A program made the position numbers and the translations under genes. From Bacteroidales bacterium (GTDB lineage Bacteria > Bacteroidota > Bacteroidia > Bacteroidales > Muribaculaceae), in assembly GCA_019416285.1 (NCBI GenBank), contig DXXM01000037.1, forward strand, positions 1-30,840: a stretch of 30,840 nucleotides of DNA, given 5' to 3'. This document shows positions 14,899 to 24,236 of this stretch, piece by piece; position 1 is the stretch's first letter; each line of letters starts with the position of its first letter. The notes under the pieces are model-generated. The model was not told the origin of the DNA. It did no database searches and was given only the letters and a program-made list of their open reading frames with translations.

Positions 14899-15990
14899 AT
14901 GTCAACTCCTTCGATTCATAGATATTGTGTTATAATGTGCGGTGGTGTCGGAAGTCGCTTCTGGCCCTATTCCCGTGAGGATTGTCCGAAACAGTTCATC
15001 GACTTCCTCGGCACGGGCCGCTCGCTCCTTCAGATGTCCTACGACCGCATACTTCCCCTTGTACCGAAGGAAAACATCATCGTGGTTACGAATGAGAAAT
15101 ATGCCGGACTCATCAGAGAGCAGCTTCCCGAACTCCTGCCCTCCAACATCCTCCTTGAGCCCGCGCGCCGCAACACCGCGCCCTGCATCGCCTGGGCTGC
15201 ATACCACATCGCGGCCCTCGACCCCGAGGCTTCCATGATTGTCACTCCGAGCGACCATCTCATCACACGCGAGAATATTTTCGAGGACTGCGTGCGCCGC
15301 GGTTTCGAGTTTGTCGAGTCCAACGACGCTCTCCTCACCCTCGGCATCACTCCGACCCGTCCCGAGACCGGCTACGGCTACATACAGATTGGCCAGGAAG
15401 CAGAACCCGGCATCCTCAAGGTCAAGACATTCACCGAGAAACCCAATCTCGACCTTGCTAAAGTGTTCCTCGACTCGGGCGAATTTTTCTGGAACTCAGG
15501 TATTTTCCTTTGGCGCGCGTCAACCATCATCGAAGCGCTCCACAAATATGACCCGGACCTCACCTGCCTCTTTGACCGCGGCAAGGCTGATTTCGGCACA
15601 GACAAGGAGACGGCTTTCATCTCCGCAAATTTCACCTCCTGCCCGCCCAACTCCATCGACTATGCCGTAATGGAGAAGGCCGACAATGTTTACGTCGAGT
15701 GCGTGAGCTTCGGTTGGAACGACCTCGGTACCTGGAGCGCGCTCTACGACAATTCGCCCCGCAACGCCGAAGGCAACGTGGCTCAGAACTGCAATATCCT
15801 CACTTATGAGAGCAGCGGCAATATGTTTGCCGTGAACCAGCCCGAAAAACTCGTCGTGGTCCACGGACTGAAGGACTATATCATCGCCGACGCAGGCGAC
15901 GTGCTCCTCATCTGCCCCAAGGCTGAGGAACAGCGCATCAAGCAGATGGTAAACGATGCCAAGCTCTCTTTCGGTAACAAATATCTCTAA
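14899..15990 (+). CDS. Mannose-1-phosphate guanylyltransferase
   Basis: This enzyme makes GDP-mannose from mannose-1-phosphate and GTP, feeding GDP-mannose and GDP-fucose for surface glycans. The nucleotidyltransferase signature GGVGSRFWPYSR (15-26) and PKQF (30-33) are clear, as are ILLEPARRNTAPCI, TPSDHL, TFTEKP and the C-terminal SFGWNDLGTWSALY. At 363 aa it is the single-domain type, without the phosphomannose isomerase domain that some ManC proteins carry. It has its own promoter. The rel gene follows after 36 bp with no terminator between, so read-through into rel is likely. Confidence 0.94.
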   Translation: MSTPSIHRYCVIMCGGVGSRFWPYSREDCPKQFIDFLGTGRSLLQMSYDRILPLVPKENIIVVTNEKYAGLIREQLPELLPSNILLEPARRNTAPCIAWAAYHIAALDPEASMIVTPSDHLITRENIFEDCVRRGFEFVESNDALLTLGITPTRPETGYGYIQIGQEAEPGILKVKTFTEKPNLDLAKVFLDSGEFFWNSGIFLWRASTIIEALHKYDPDLTCLFDRGKADFGTDKETAFISANFTSCPPNSIDYAVMEKADNVYVECVSFGWNDLGTWSALYDNSPRNAEGNVAQNCNILTYESSGNMFAVNQPEKLVVVHGLKDYIIADAGDVLLICPKAEEQRIKQMVNDAKLSFGNKYL

Positions 15991-16026
15991 CACACTCTCC
16001 GGCTTACCCATAAACCTTAACTGACC

Positions 16027-18297
16027 ATGCAGGAATACAATCTTACACCCGAGCAGGAGGAAGCCCATGTCGAGCAGCAGTTCCGCGATCTTCTCGACGG
16101 CTATCTCGCAAGCAACCACCGCAAGAAAGTCGAGATAATCGAGCGGGCCTACCGATTTGCAAAGGAGGCTCACAAAGGTGTGCGCCGGCGTTCAGGCGAG
16201 CCCTATATCCTCCATCCCATAGCGGTGGCCAAGATTGCATCGCAGGAAATAGGGCTCGGCTCGACCTCGATATGTGCCGCGCTTCTCCACGATGTCGTGG
16301 AGGACACGGAATATACCGTCGAGGACATCGAGCAGCATTTCGGACGTAAGATTGCCCGCATAGTCGAGGGGCTGACGAAGATTTCAGGCGGAATTTTCGG
16401 CGACAAGGCCTCGGCCCAGGCCGAGAACTTCCGCAAACTCCTCCTCACCATGAGCGAGGACATACGGGTGGTGCTCATAAAGATGGCTGACCGTCTCCAC
16501 AACATGCGCACACTCGGCTCGATGGCACCGAACAAGCAGTATAAGATTGCCGGCGAGACACTTTATATCTACGCACCCCTCGCTCACCGCCTCGGTCTCT
16601 TCGCCATCAAGACCGAACTCGAGGACCTCAGCTTCAAGTATGAGCATCCCGGCGAATACGAGCGCATCACCCGCCTCATATCCCAGAGTGAGGCCGGGCG
16701 CGAGATGGTCTACAACGATTTTGCCTCACCCATCCTCAAGCGTCTCGACGCGATGGGGCTCGAATATGAGGCCAAGGCCCGTCTGAAGTCAGTCTATTCG
16801 ATATGGCGCAAGATGGACACTAAGCATATCCCCTTCGAGGAGGTCTACGACCTCTATGCCATGCGCATAATCTTCGACGCGCCCGAGGGTGTGTCGGAGA
16901 AGGAGATGTGTTTCAAGATTTATTCGGCGCTCACCGATCTTTACCGTCCGCATCCCGACCGCACCCGCGACTGGATTACCAATCCGAAGGCCAACGGCTA
17001 TCAGGCTCTTCACGTGACCCTGATGGGACCCGACGGTAACTGGATTGAGGTTCAGATTCGCTCGCGCCGCATGGACGAGATTGCCGAGAAGGGTTTTGCT
17101 GCCCACTGGAAATATAAGATAGGTGAACACGAGGAGGAGAGCGAGCTCAACGTGTGGCTCAAGACCATCAAGGATATTCTCGATGACCCCACCCCCAACG
17201 CAATCGACTTCCTCGACACCCTCAAGCTCAATCTTTTCGCCACGGAGATTGTGGTCTTTACCCCTAAGGGAGAGCTTCTGACCCTCCCTGCCGGCGCCAC
17301 GGTGCTCGATGTGGCCTTCTCGCTCCACTCTCAGCTCGGCATACGCTGCATCGCCGGTAAGGTCAACCACAAGCTCGTGCCGCTTTCCCACCGCCTCAAC
17401 TCCGGCGACCAGGTGGAGGTGCTCACGTCTCACTCGCAGTCGCCGAAACCCGAGTGGATGGCCTTCCTCGCCACTGCCAAGGCGCGGACACGTCTGCGCA
17501 AGGAGCTGCGCAAAATCCAGCAGCCCGTGATAGAGGAGGGAAAGAAGATTTTCGACGACTTTCTCGTGCAGAACGACATCATACTCAACAACAGTGTGAT
17601 GACCAAGATTCTCGGCATCTATCATGTCTCCACACGCGAGGAGCTTTTCTATAAGCTCGGAACCGGCGAAGTGTCGATTGACGACTATCTTAACGTCAAC
17701 ACCTCGCGTGGCGCCCGCTCGCTCGTCTCGCGCCTTTTCCGCCTCGGCTTCGGAGGTGACAAGAAGAAAATCAGTGCCAAGAAACTCCTGTCGGCTCCCG
17801 AGCCGCAGCCTGCCGGGGAGAAGAAGCTCGTAATCAACCGCAAGGAAACCTATGTGCTGAAATTCAACGACAAGGAGAGCAATTTCTCCTTCGCCGAGTG
17901 TTGCCGCCCGATTCCGGGAGACGAGGTGATGGGATTCATCACCGACGAAGGCACCGTAGAGGTCCACTCCCTCACCTGTCCGCGGGCGCAGGTGCTCAAG
18001 GCAAGTTTCGGTCCACGCATCCTTGCCACCAGCTGGGATGAGGTCTCCGGAAGTTTCCTCGCAAACATCAGGATTGAGGGTATAGACCGCCACGGCATCC
18101 TCCAGGAGCTCACACGCATGATATCCACCGCCCTCAACATCGACATCCGCCGTCTCAACATCGAGGCCGATAAGGAAGTGTTTACCTGCGACCTCGGTGT
18201 CCTCGTCTCAAACACTGACGCAGTCGTCGAACTCTGCCGGAGCGTCATGCGCATCGAAGACGTCCGCAAAGCCGACCGCGTCCGCGCCTACGAATGA
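16027..18297 (+). CDS. Bifunctional (p)ppGpp synthetase/hydrolase (RelA/SpoT family)
   Basis: This 756-aa long RSH protein controls the stringent response. In order it has an HD hydrolase domain with His63 and the HDxxED motif (88-93, LLHDVVEDTEYT); the synthetase domain with ARLKSVYSIWRKM, YDLYAMRIIF and NPKANGYQALH (about 245-340); a TGS domain (about 405-465, IVVFTPKGELLTLPAGATV); and a C-terminal ACT domain (about 680-750, IRIEGIDRHGILQELTRMI). Both active-site motif sets look intact, so both synthesis and hydrolysis are expected. The ATG at 16027 lies 36 bp after the GMPP gene. I leave the symbol empty because relA, spoT and rel are all used for such proteins. Confidence 0.95.
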   Translation: MQEYNLTPEQEEAHVEQQFRDLLDGYLASNHRKKVEIIERAYRFAKEAHKGVRRRSGEPYILHPIAVAKIASQEIGLGSTSICAALLHDVVEDTEYTVEDIEQHFGRKIARIVEGLTKISGGIFGDKASAQAENFRKLLLTMSEDIRVVLIKMADRLHNMRTLGSMAPNKQYKIAGETLYIYAPLAHRLGLFAIKTELEDLSFKYEHPGEYERITRLISQSEAGREMVYNDFASPILKRLDAMGLEYEAKARLKSVYSIWRKMDTKHIPFEEVYDLYAMRIIFDAPEGVSEKEMCFKIYSALTDLYRPHPDRTRDWITNPKANGYQALHVTLMGPDGNWIEVQIRSRRMDEIAEKGFAAHWKYKIGEHEEESELNVWLKTIKDILDDPTPNAIDFLDTLKLNLFATEIVVFTPKGELLTLPAGATVLDVAFSLHSQLGIRCIAGKVNHKLVPLSHRLNSGDQVEVLTSHSQSPKPEWMAFLATAKARTRLRKELRKIQQPVIEEGKKIFDDFLVQNDIILNNSVMTKILGIYHVSTREELFYKLGTGEVSIDDYLNVNTSRGARSLVSRLFRLGFGGDKKKISAKKLLSAPEPQPAGEKKLVINRKETYVLKFNDKESNFSFAECCRPIPGDEVMGFITDEGTVEVHSLTCPRAQVLKASFGPRILATSWDEVSGSFLANIRIEGIDRHGILQELTRMISTALNIDIRRLNIEADKEVFTCDLGVLVSNTDAVVELCRSVMRIEDVRKADRVRAYE

Positions 18298-18352
18298 CCG
18301 GCCTTAACATGTTTTTTATCTCTCTGAGGCTGATTATGTGGCAAAAAAGTCG

Positions 18353-18360
18353 TAACTTTG
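18353..18360 (+). promoter_or_regulatory. Promoter -7 box of carAB
   Basis: TAACTTTG followed by CAG lies 49 nt before the carA ATG. The -33 region at the right spacing has no TTTG. Confidence 0.6.
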
Positions 18361-18409
18361 CAGCGGGGAGTAGTGTGTCCCCGCCAAACTTCATAAACCA
18401 TTCCATCGC

Positions 18410-19480
18410 ATGCGACAGTTTAAGCGCGCCGTTCTTATCCTCGAAGACGGCACCACTTTTGAAGGAAAATCCTTTGGCTATGAAGCCTCTACCGCCGGCG
18501 AAGTGGTGTTTAACACCGCAATGACCGGCTATCCAGAAAGTCTTACGGACCCTTCCTATGAAGGACAGATCCTCGTTACCACCTATCCGATTCTCGGCAA
18601 CTATGGAGTCCCCCCGCGCCGGGAAAAAGACGACGTCAGCGAATACTACGAAAGTGACAAAATCCACTGCCGCGCTATAGTGGCCCAGGATTACTCATAC
18701 GACCATTCCCACTGGCAAGCCGACCGCTCTCTCGCCCAATGGCTCAAAGAAGAGAAAATCCCCGGAATTTACGGCATCGACACCCGTCAGCTCACCAAGC
18801 ATCTCCGCGAACACGGTTCAATGCTCGGCAAGATTATCATTGACGGATGTGGCGATGTCGATTTTTATGACCCCAACCGTGAGAACCTCGTCGGCAAGGT
18901 AAGCTGCACCGAGGTCGAGAACCACGGTGCGGGCGAAAAGACTGTGGTTCTCGTGGACTGCGGTGTAAAACACAACATCATCCGCTGCCTCACCCGCCGC
19001 GGGGTGCGTGTGGTCCGTGTGCCCTGGAACTACGATTTCACAACCATCCCCTACGACGGACTCTTCATCTCCAACGGTCCCGGCAATCCCGACATGGCCG
19101 AGGAGACTGTGGTCAACATCCGCAAGGCTATGGAAATCGGCAAGCCCATCTGCGGTATCTGCATGGGTAACCAGCTTCTCGCAAAGGCTGCCGGTGCCAA
19201 GACATATAAGCTGAAATACGGCCACCGCAGCCACAATCAGCCCGTGCGCCGCGTCGGTACCGAAAACTGCTTCATCACTTCGCAGAACCACGGTTTCGCT
19301 GTCGACAACGAAACTCTTCCCGCCGACTGGGAGCCCCTCTTCATCAACATGAACGACGGCACCAACGAAGGCATCCGCCACAAGTCGAAGCCCTTCTTCT
19401 CCGCTCAGTTCCATCCCGAGGCAAGTTCGGGCCCGAAGGACACGGAGTTTCTCTTCGACGAGTTCATCAACATGATTTAA
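18410..19480 (+). CDS. carA: Carbamoyl-phosphate synthase small (glutaminase) subunit
   Basis: CarA hydrolyses glutamine and channels ammonia to CarB, which makes carbamoyl phosphate for arginine and pyrimidines. At 356 aa it is slightly short of the usual 360-380. The N-terminal CPSase domain starts at RAVLILEDGTTFEG with TGEV-like and NTAMTGYPE motifs. The class I glutamine amidotransferase domain has the nucleophile Cys251 in GICMGNQLL and the His335/Glu337 pair in QFHPEASSGP. The ATG at 18410 follows a promoter at 18353. carB begins 29 bp after the stop, a standard two-gene operon. Confidence 0.96.
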   Translation: MRQFKRAVLILEDGTTFEGKSFGYEASTAGEVVFNTAMTGYPESLTDPSYEGQILVTTYPILGNYGVPPRREKDDVSEYYESDKIHCRAIVAQDYSYDHSHWQADRSLAQWLKEEKIPGIYGIDTRQLTKHLREHGSMLGKIIIDGCGDVDFYDPNRENLVGKVSCTEVENHGAGEKTVVLVDCGVKHNIIRCLTRRGVRVVRVPWNYDFTTIPYDGLFISNGPGNPDMAEETVVNIRKAMEIGKPICGICMGNQLLAKAAGAKTYKLKYGHRSHNQPVRRVGTENCFITSQNHGFAVDNETLPADWEPLFINMNDGTNEGIRHKSKPFFSAQFHPEASSGPKDTEFLFDEFINMI

Positions 19481-19509
19481 TCCCTTCCCACTCCACATAA
19501 TTTTTCATC

Positions 19510-22500
19510 ATGCGTAACGAGAACATCAAGAAAGTATTGCTGCTTGGTAGCGGCGCGTTGAAAATCGGTGAGGCCGGTGAGTTTGACTATTCGGGCTCAC
19601 AGGCGCTCAAGGCCATGAAGGAGGAGGGAATCACCACCGTCCTCATCAACCCCAATATCGCCACCGTCCAGACTTCCGACGGATTCGCCGACAAGATTTA
19701 CTTCCTCCCGGTCACCCCTTATTTCGTGGAAAAGGTAATCCGCAAGGAGAAACCCGACGGAATCCTGCTCGCTTTCGGCGGACAGACCGCTCTCAACTGC
19801 GGTGTCGAACTCTATCGCTCAGGCGTCCTTGAGAAATATGGCGTGGAAGTGCTCGGCACACCCGTCCAGGCCATCATGGACACCGAGGACCGCGAACTTT
19901 TTGTCAAGAAGCTCGACGAAATCGACGTCAAGACAATCAAGAGCGAGGCCGTCAACTCTATCGCTGACGCTAAGCAGGCTGCTGCAGCCCTCGGCTATCC
20001 GGTGATTGTCCGTGCCGCCTACGCCCTCGGAGGCCTCGGCAGCGGATTCTGCGACAACGAGGAGGAACTCGTGGCACTCGTCGAGAAAGCCCTCGCTTTC
20101 TCCCCCCAGGTGCTCGTCGAGAAATCGCTCAAGGGCTGGAAAGAGGTCGAATATGAGGTTGTCCGCGACCGTTTCGACAACTGTATCACCGTCTGCAACA
20201 TGGAGAACTTCGACCCGCTGGGCATCCACACCGGCGAGTCAATCGTCGTGGCTCCCTCGCAGACTCTTTCAAACGAAGATTACCACTGGCTGCGCAAGCT
20301 CGCCATCAAAATCATACGTCACATCGGCATCGTCGGCGAGTGTAACGTGCAGTACGCTTTCGACCCCTCGTCGATGGACTATCGCGTCATCGAGGTCAAC
20401 GCCCGTCTGAGCCGCTCTTCTGCCCTCGCATCGAAAGCCACCGGCTATCCCCTTGCTTTCGTCGCCGCCAAACTCGGCCTCGGCTACGGTCTTTTCGACC
20501 TCAAGAACTCAGTCACCAAAGAGACATCGGCCTTCTTTGAGCCGGCTCTTGACTATATCGTCTGCAAAATCCCCCGCTGGGACCTCGGCAAGTTCCATGG
20601 CGTCCGCCGCGAAATCGGCTCGTCGATGAAATCCGTGGGCGAGGTTATGGCCATCGGCCGCACCTTTGAGGAGGTTATCCAGAAAGGTCTCCGCATGATC
20701 GGTCAGGGCATGCACGGCTTTGTGGGCAACAATCAGCGCGACATTCCCGAGGCTGAGCTCGAACACGCTCTCAAGGAGCCGACCGACAAGCGCATCTTTG
20801 CCATCGCGCAGGCGCTTCTCAAGGGCTACACCGTTGAGCAGATTCACGAACTCACCAAAATCGACCGCTGGTTCCTCTATAAGCTCCACAACATCATCGA
20901 CACAGCCCGCGAGCTCCGCGAATACAACGAAATCGAGGCTATCCCCGAGCCCCTTCTGCGTCAGGCCAAGGAGCAGGGCTTCAGCGACTTCCAGGTGGCA
21001 CGCGAAATCTATCAGGAGAAGCTCACCGACCCCGAGAAAGCCCTTCTCGACGTCCGCGCCTTCCGCAAGCGTCTCGGCGTGCTCCCTGTGGTCAAGCAGA
21101 TTGACACCCTGGCCGCCGAATATCCCGCACAGACCAACTATCTCTATCTCACCTACAACGGACGAGAGAACGACGTCAACTATCTCCACGACCACCGCTC
21201 GATTGTGGTCCTCGGTTCAGGTGCCTACCGTATCGGTTCGTCGGTGGAATTTGACTGGTGTTCGGTCAACGCCCTCCTCACCGTCAAGAAAGAGGGCTGG
21301 CGCTCGGTAATGATCAACTACAACCCCGAGACCGTGTCGACCGACTACGATATCTGCGACCGTCTCTATTTCGACGAGCTCACCTTCGAGCGTGTCATGG
21401 ACATCCTCGACCTCGAGCAGCCCCACGGCACCATCCTTTCCGTAGGCGGTCAGATACCCAACAACCTCGCTACCCGTCTCGACGCGCAGAACATCAACAT
21501 ACTCGGCACAACCGCCCAGAGCATCGACAACGCCGAGGACCGCAACAAATTCTCGGCCATGCTTGACCGCCTCGGCATCGACCAACCCCGCTGGCGCGAG
21601 CTCACAAGCCTTGAGGACATCAACGAGTTCATCGACGAGGTAGGCTTCCCTGTGCTCGTGCGCCCCAGCTACGTTCTCTCCGGCGCCGCGATGAACGTTT
21701 GCCACAACCAGGAACAGCTCACCCGCTTCCTCCGCCTTGCGGCCAACGTCTCCAAGCAGCATCCCGTTGTCGTGTCGCAGTTCATTTCCGGCGCCAAGGA
21801 GATTGAGATGGACGCCGTGGCTCAGAACGGCGACATCGTGGCCTATGCCATCTCCGAGCATATCGAGTATGCCGGCGTACACTCGGGCGACGCCACCATC
21901 CAGTTCCCGCCGCAGAAACTCTATGTCGAGACCATGCGCCGCATCCGCAAGATTTCGCGCCAGATTGCCAAGGCTCTCGAAATCTCCGGCCCGTTCAACA
22001 TCCAGTTCCTCGCAAAGAACAACGATATCAAGGTTATCGAATGTAACCTCCGCGCCTCCCGAAGTTTCCCCTTCGTCTCCAAGGTGCTCAAGATAAACTT
22101 CATCGACCTTGCCACCCGCGTAATGCTCGGTCTCCCCGTCGAGAAACCTTCGAAAAACGCTTTCGACCTCGACTATGTGGGCATCAAGGCCTCGCAGTTC
22201 AGCTTCTCGCGTCTCCAGGGCGCCGACCCCGTGCTCGGTGTCGACATGGCTTCGACCGGCGAGGTGGGGTGTATCGGCGTAGACTCTTCCGAGGCTCTCA
22301 TCAAGGCCATGATTTCCGTGGGCAACCGTATCCCGGCCAAGGCTGTCCTTATGTCCACCGGCACAGCCAAGCAGAAGGCCGACCTTCTCGACGCAGCCCA
22401 TGAACTCGCCAACCGCGGCTACACAATCTATGCCACCGGCGGCACACATGCCTACCTCAATGACAACGGCATCCCCGCCATCCGCGTCTACTGGCCCTCG

Positions 22501-22740
22501 CAGCCCGACATGCAGCCCCAGGCTATCGACCTGCTCCATGATCACAAGGTCGACATGGTTGTCAACATTCCCAAAAACTTCTCGACAACCGAGCTCACCA
22601 ACGGCTACAAAATCCGTCGCGCGGCCATTGACCTCAACATCCCGCTGATGACAAATGCCCGTCTCGCTTCGGCATACATCGACGCCTTCACCACCCATCC
22701 CCTTGACGAAATCGAAATCAAGAGCTGGGACGAGTATTAA
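19510..22740 (+). CDS. carB: Carbamoyl-phosphate synthase large subunit
   Basis: CarB makes carbamoyl phosphate from bicarbonate, ammonia and two ATP. At 1076 aa it is full length, with the two internally homologous ATP-grasp halves. The first opens with KKVLLLGSGALKIGEAGEFDYSG, the second near residue 565 with SIVVLGSGAYRIGSSVEFDW (quoted only as characteristic starts). An MGS-like allosteric domain lies at the C-terminus (about 940-1076, with STGTAKQKADLLDAAHELANRG in part and YATGGTHAYL). The second half reads IGSSVEFDW where many relatives have IGQGIEFDYC, a variation within the nucleotide-binding loop rather than a loss. It is co-transcribed with carA. Confidence 0.96.
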   Translation: MRNENIKKVLLLGSGALKIGEAGEFDYSGSQALKAMKEEGITTVLINPNIATVQTSDGFADKIYFLPVTPYFVEKVIRKEKPDGILLAFGGQTALNCGVELYRSGVLEKYGVEVLGTPVQAIMDTEDRELFVKKLDEIDVKTIKSEAVNSIADAKQAAAALGYPVIVRAAYALGGLGSGFCDNEEELVALVEKALAFSPQVLVEKSLKGWKEVEYEVVRDRFDNCITVCNMENFDPLGIHTGESIVVAPSQTLSNEDYHWLRKLAIKIIRHIGIVGECNVQYAFDPSSMDYRVIEVNARLSRSSALASKATGYPLAFVAAKLGLGYGLFDLKNSVTKETSAFFEPALDYIVCKIPRWDLGKFHGVRREIGSSMKSVGEVMAIGRTFEEVIQKGLRMIGQGMHGFVGNNQRDIPEAELEHALKEPTDKRIFAIAQALLKGYTVEQIHELTKIDRWFLYKLHNIIDTARELREYNEIEAIPEPLLRQAKEQGFSDFQVAREIYQEKLTDPEKALLDVRAFRKRLGVLPVVKQIDTLAAEYPAQTNYLYLTYNGRENDVNYLHDHRSIVVLGSGAYRIGSSVEFDWCSVNALLTVKKEGWRSVMINYNPETVSTDYDICDRLYFDELTFERVMDILDLEQPHGTILSVGGQIPNNLATRLDAQNINILGTTAQSIDNAEDRNKFSAMLDRLGIDQPRWRELTSLEDINEFIDEVGFPVLVRPSYVLSGAAMNVCHNQEQLTRFLRLAANVSKQHPVVVSQFISGAKEIEMDAVAQNGDIVAYAISEHIEYAGVHSGDATIQFPPQKLYVETMRRIRKISRQIAKALEISGPFNIQFLAKNNDIKVIECNLRASRSFPFVSKVLKINFIDLATRVMLGLPVEKPSKNAFDLDYVGIKASQFSFSRLQGADPVLGVDMASTGEVGCIGVDSSEALIKAMISVGNRIPAKAVLMSTGTAKQKADLLDAAHELANRGYTIYATGGTHAYLNDNGIPAIRVYWPSQPDMQPQAIDLLHDHKVDMVVNIPKNFSTTELTNGYKIRRAAIDLNIPLMTNARLASAYIDAFTTHPLDEIEIKSWDEY

Positions 22741-22760
22741 TAAAATTTATACTGCCACCT

Positions 22761-22792
22761 GTTGCAAAGCCTCGGGAGATTTATTAATTTTG
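22761..22792 (+). promoter_or_regulatory. Promoter of eno
   Basis: The -33 GTTG (22761-22764) and -7 TAATTTTG (22785-22792) have a 20-nt spacer. The predicted leader is about 78 nt, AT-rich, with no hairpin I can define. It lets eno be transcribed separately from carAB. Confidence 0.7.
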
Positions 22793-22876
22793 TCTCGCAA
22801 TAAAAGCCGCATCATCAATTCTGTCTCCAAAGGCTTGGAATAAGGTAAAAAACTCAACTATAATATTATATAGACT

Positions 22877-24172
22877 ATGAAAATTGAAAAAATTATCGGT
22901 CGTGAAGTCCTTGACTCACGCGGCAACCCCACCGTTGAAGTAGACGTAATCCTCGAATCAGGCGCCCGCGGACGCGCTTCAGTTCCCTCTGGCGCTTCTA
23001 CAGGTGTTAACGAAGCTCTTGAGCTCCGTGACGGTGACAAGAGCCGCTATATGGGCAAGGGTGTCACCAAGGCTGTCGCCAATGTCAACGGCCCCATCGC
23101 TGAGGCTCTCCGTGGTATGAGCGCTCTTGACCAGATTAAGATCGACGAAACTATGATTGCCCTCGACGGCACTGACACTAAGTCAAACCTCGGAGCAAAC
23201 GCCATCCTTGGTGTTTCTCTCGCAGTTGCAAAGGCTGCCGCCGACTATCTCGACCTTCCCCTTTACAAATATATCGGTGGCTGCAACAGCTACGTGCTCC
23301 CCGTGCCCATGATGAACATCATCAACGGCGGTGCTCACTCTGACGCTCCCATCTGCTTCCAGGAATTCATGATTCGTCCCATCGGCGCTTGCTGCTTCAA
23401 GGAAGGCATCCGCATGGGTACTGAAGTATTCCACAACCTCAAGAAAGTGCTCCATGACCGTGGCCTCTCTACCGCAGTAGGTGACGAGGGTGGTTTCGCT
23501 CCCGCACTCGACGGCACTGAGGACGCTCTCAACGTCATTATCAAGGCTATCGAGGCTGCCGGCTATGTTCCCGGAAAGGACGTGACTATCGGTCTTGACG
23601 TCGCTTCTTCTGAGTTCTACAAGGACGGTCTCTATGACTACACCTGGAAGCAGGGTGCCGACGCTCCCAAATATACTTCTCAGCAGCAGGCTGAATATCT
23701 CAAGGGCCTCGTTGAAAAATACCCCATCGACTCTATCGAGGACGGTATGGCAGAAGGCGACTGGGAAGGTTGGAAGATTCTCACCGACATGATCGGCGAC
23801 CGTTGCCAGCTCGTAGGCGACGACCTCTTCGTTACCAACGTTAAGTATCTCAAGAAGGGTATCGAACTCGGTTGCGCTAACTCTATTCTCGTTAAGGTTA
23901 ACCAGATCGGTTCACTCACCGAAACTCTCCGCGCAGTTGAGCTCGCTCAGCGCAACGGCTACACCGCAGTCATCTCTCACCGTTCAGGCGAGACTGAGGA
24001 CGCTACTATCGCTGACATCGCTGTGGCTACCAACGCCGGACAGATCAAGACCGGTTCTGCAAGCCGTTCTGACCGTATGGCCAAGTACAACCAGCTCCTC
24101 CGCATCCAGGAAGAACTCGGCGAGGCTGCTGCTTACGGCTATGGCAAAAAGACCAAAATGCCCCAGGCTTAA
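22877..24172 (+). CDS. eno: Enolase
   Basis: Enolase interconverts 2-phosphoglycerate and phosphoenolpyruvate in glycolysis; it is cytosolic and needs Mg2+. The 431-aa length is standard. Signature parts are IIGREVLDSRGNPTVEVDV at the start, SVPSGASTG, the VGDEGGFAP acid/base region, IEDGMAEGDWEGW, GDDLFVTN for metal binding, and SHRSGETED near the end. Its codons favour T-ending forms (GCT, GGT, TCT, ACT) much more than the neighbouring carB, the mark of a highly expressed gene. It has its own promoter and a strong terminator just downstream. Confidence 0.97.
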   Translation: MKIEKIIGREVLDSRGNPTVEVDVILESGARGRASVPSGASTGVNEALELRDGDKSRYMGKGVTKAVANVNGPIAEALRGMSALDQIKIDETMIALDGTDTKSNLGANAILGVSLAVAKAAADYLDLPLYKYIGGCNSYVLPVPMMNIINGGAHSDAPICFQEFMIRPIGACCFKEGIRMGTEVFHNLKKVLHDRGLSTAVGDEGGFAPALDGTEDALNVIIKAIEAAGYVPGKDVTIGLDVASSEFYKDGLYDYTWKQGADAPKYTSQQQAEYLKGLVEKYPIDSIEDGMAEGDWEGWKILTDMIGDRCQLVGDDLFVTNVKYLKKGIELGCANSILVKVNQIGSLTETLRAVELAQRNGYTAVISHRSGETEDATIADIAVATNAGQIKTGSASRSDRMAKYNQLLRIQEELGEAAAYGYGKKTKMPQA

Positions 24173-24196
24173 TCGCTTGACAGCATAACAAAAATC

Positions 24197-24233
24197 AAAC
24201 CGACTCGGGAATTTTTCTGAGTCGGTTTTTTTG
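24197..24233 (+). terminator. Intrinsic terminator of eno
   Basis: The stem AAACCGACTC (24197-24206) pairs with GAGTCGGTTT (24219-24228) around a 12-nt loop and runs into a tract of T residues (24226-24232), a textbook Rho-independent terminator. Confidence 0.92.
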
Positions 24234-24236
24234 TTA

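Noticed and set aside
16789..18093. Long antisense ORF (434 codons) opposite the RSH gene
   Set aside because: It is a shadow of a GC-rich gene with intact family motifs on the other strand. It has no promoter or recognisable domain.
21217..22698. Long antisense ORF (493 codons) opposite carB
   Set aside because: Same explanation: carB is full length and certain; the reverse frame is a codon-bias artefact.
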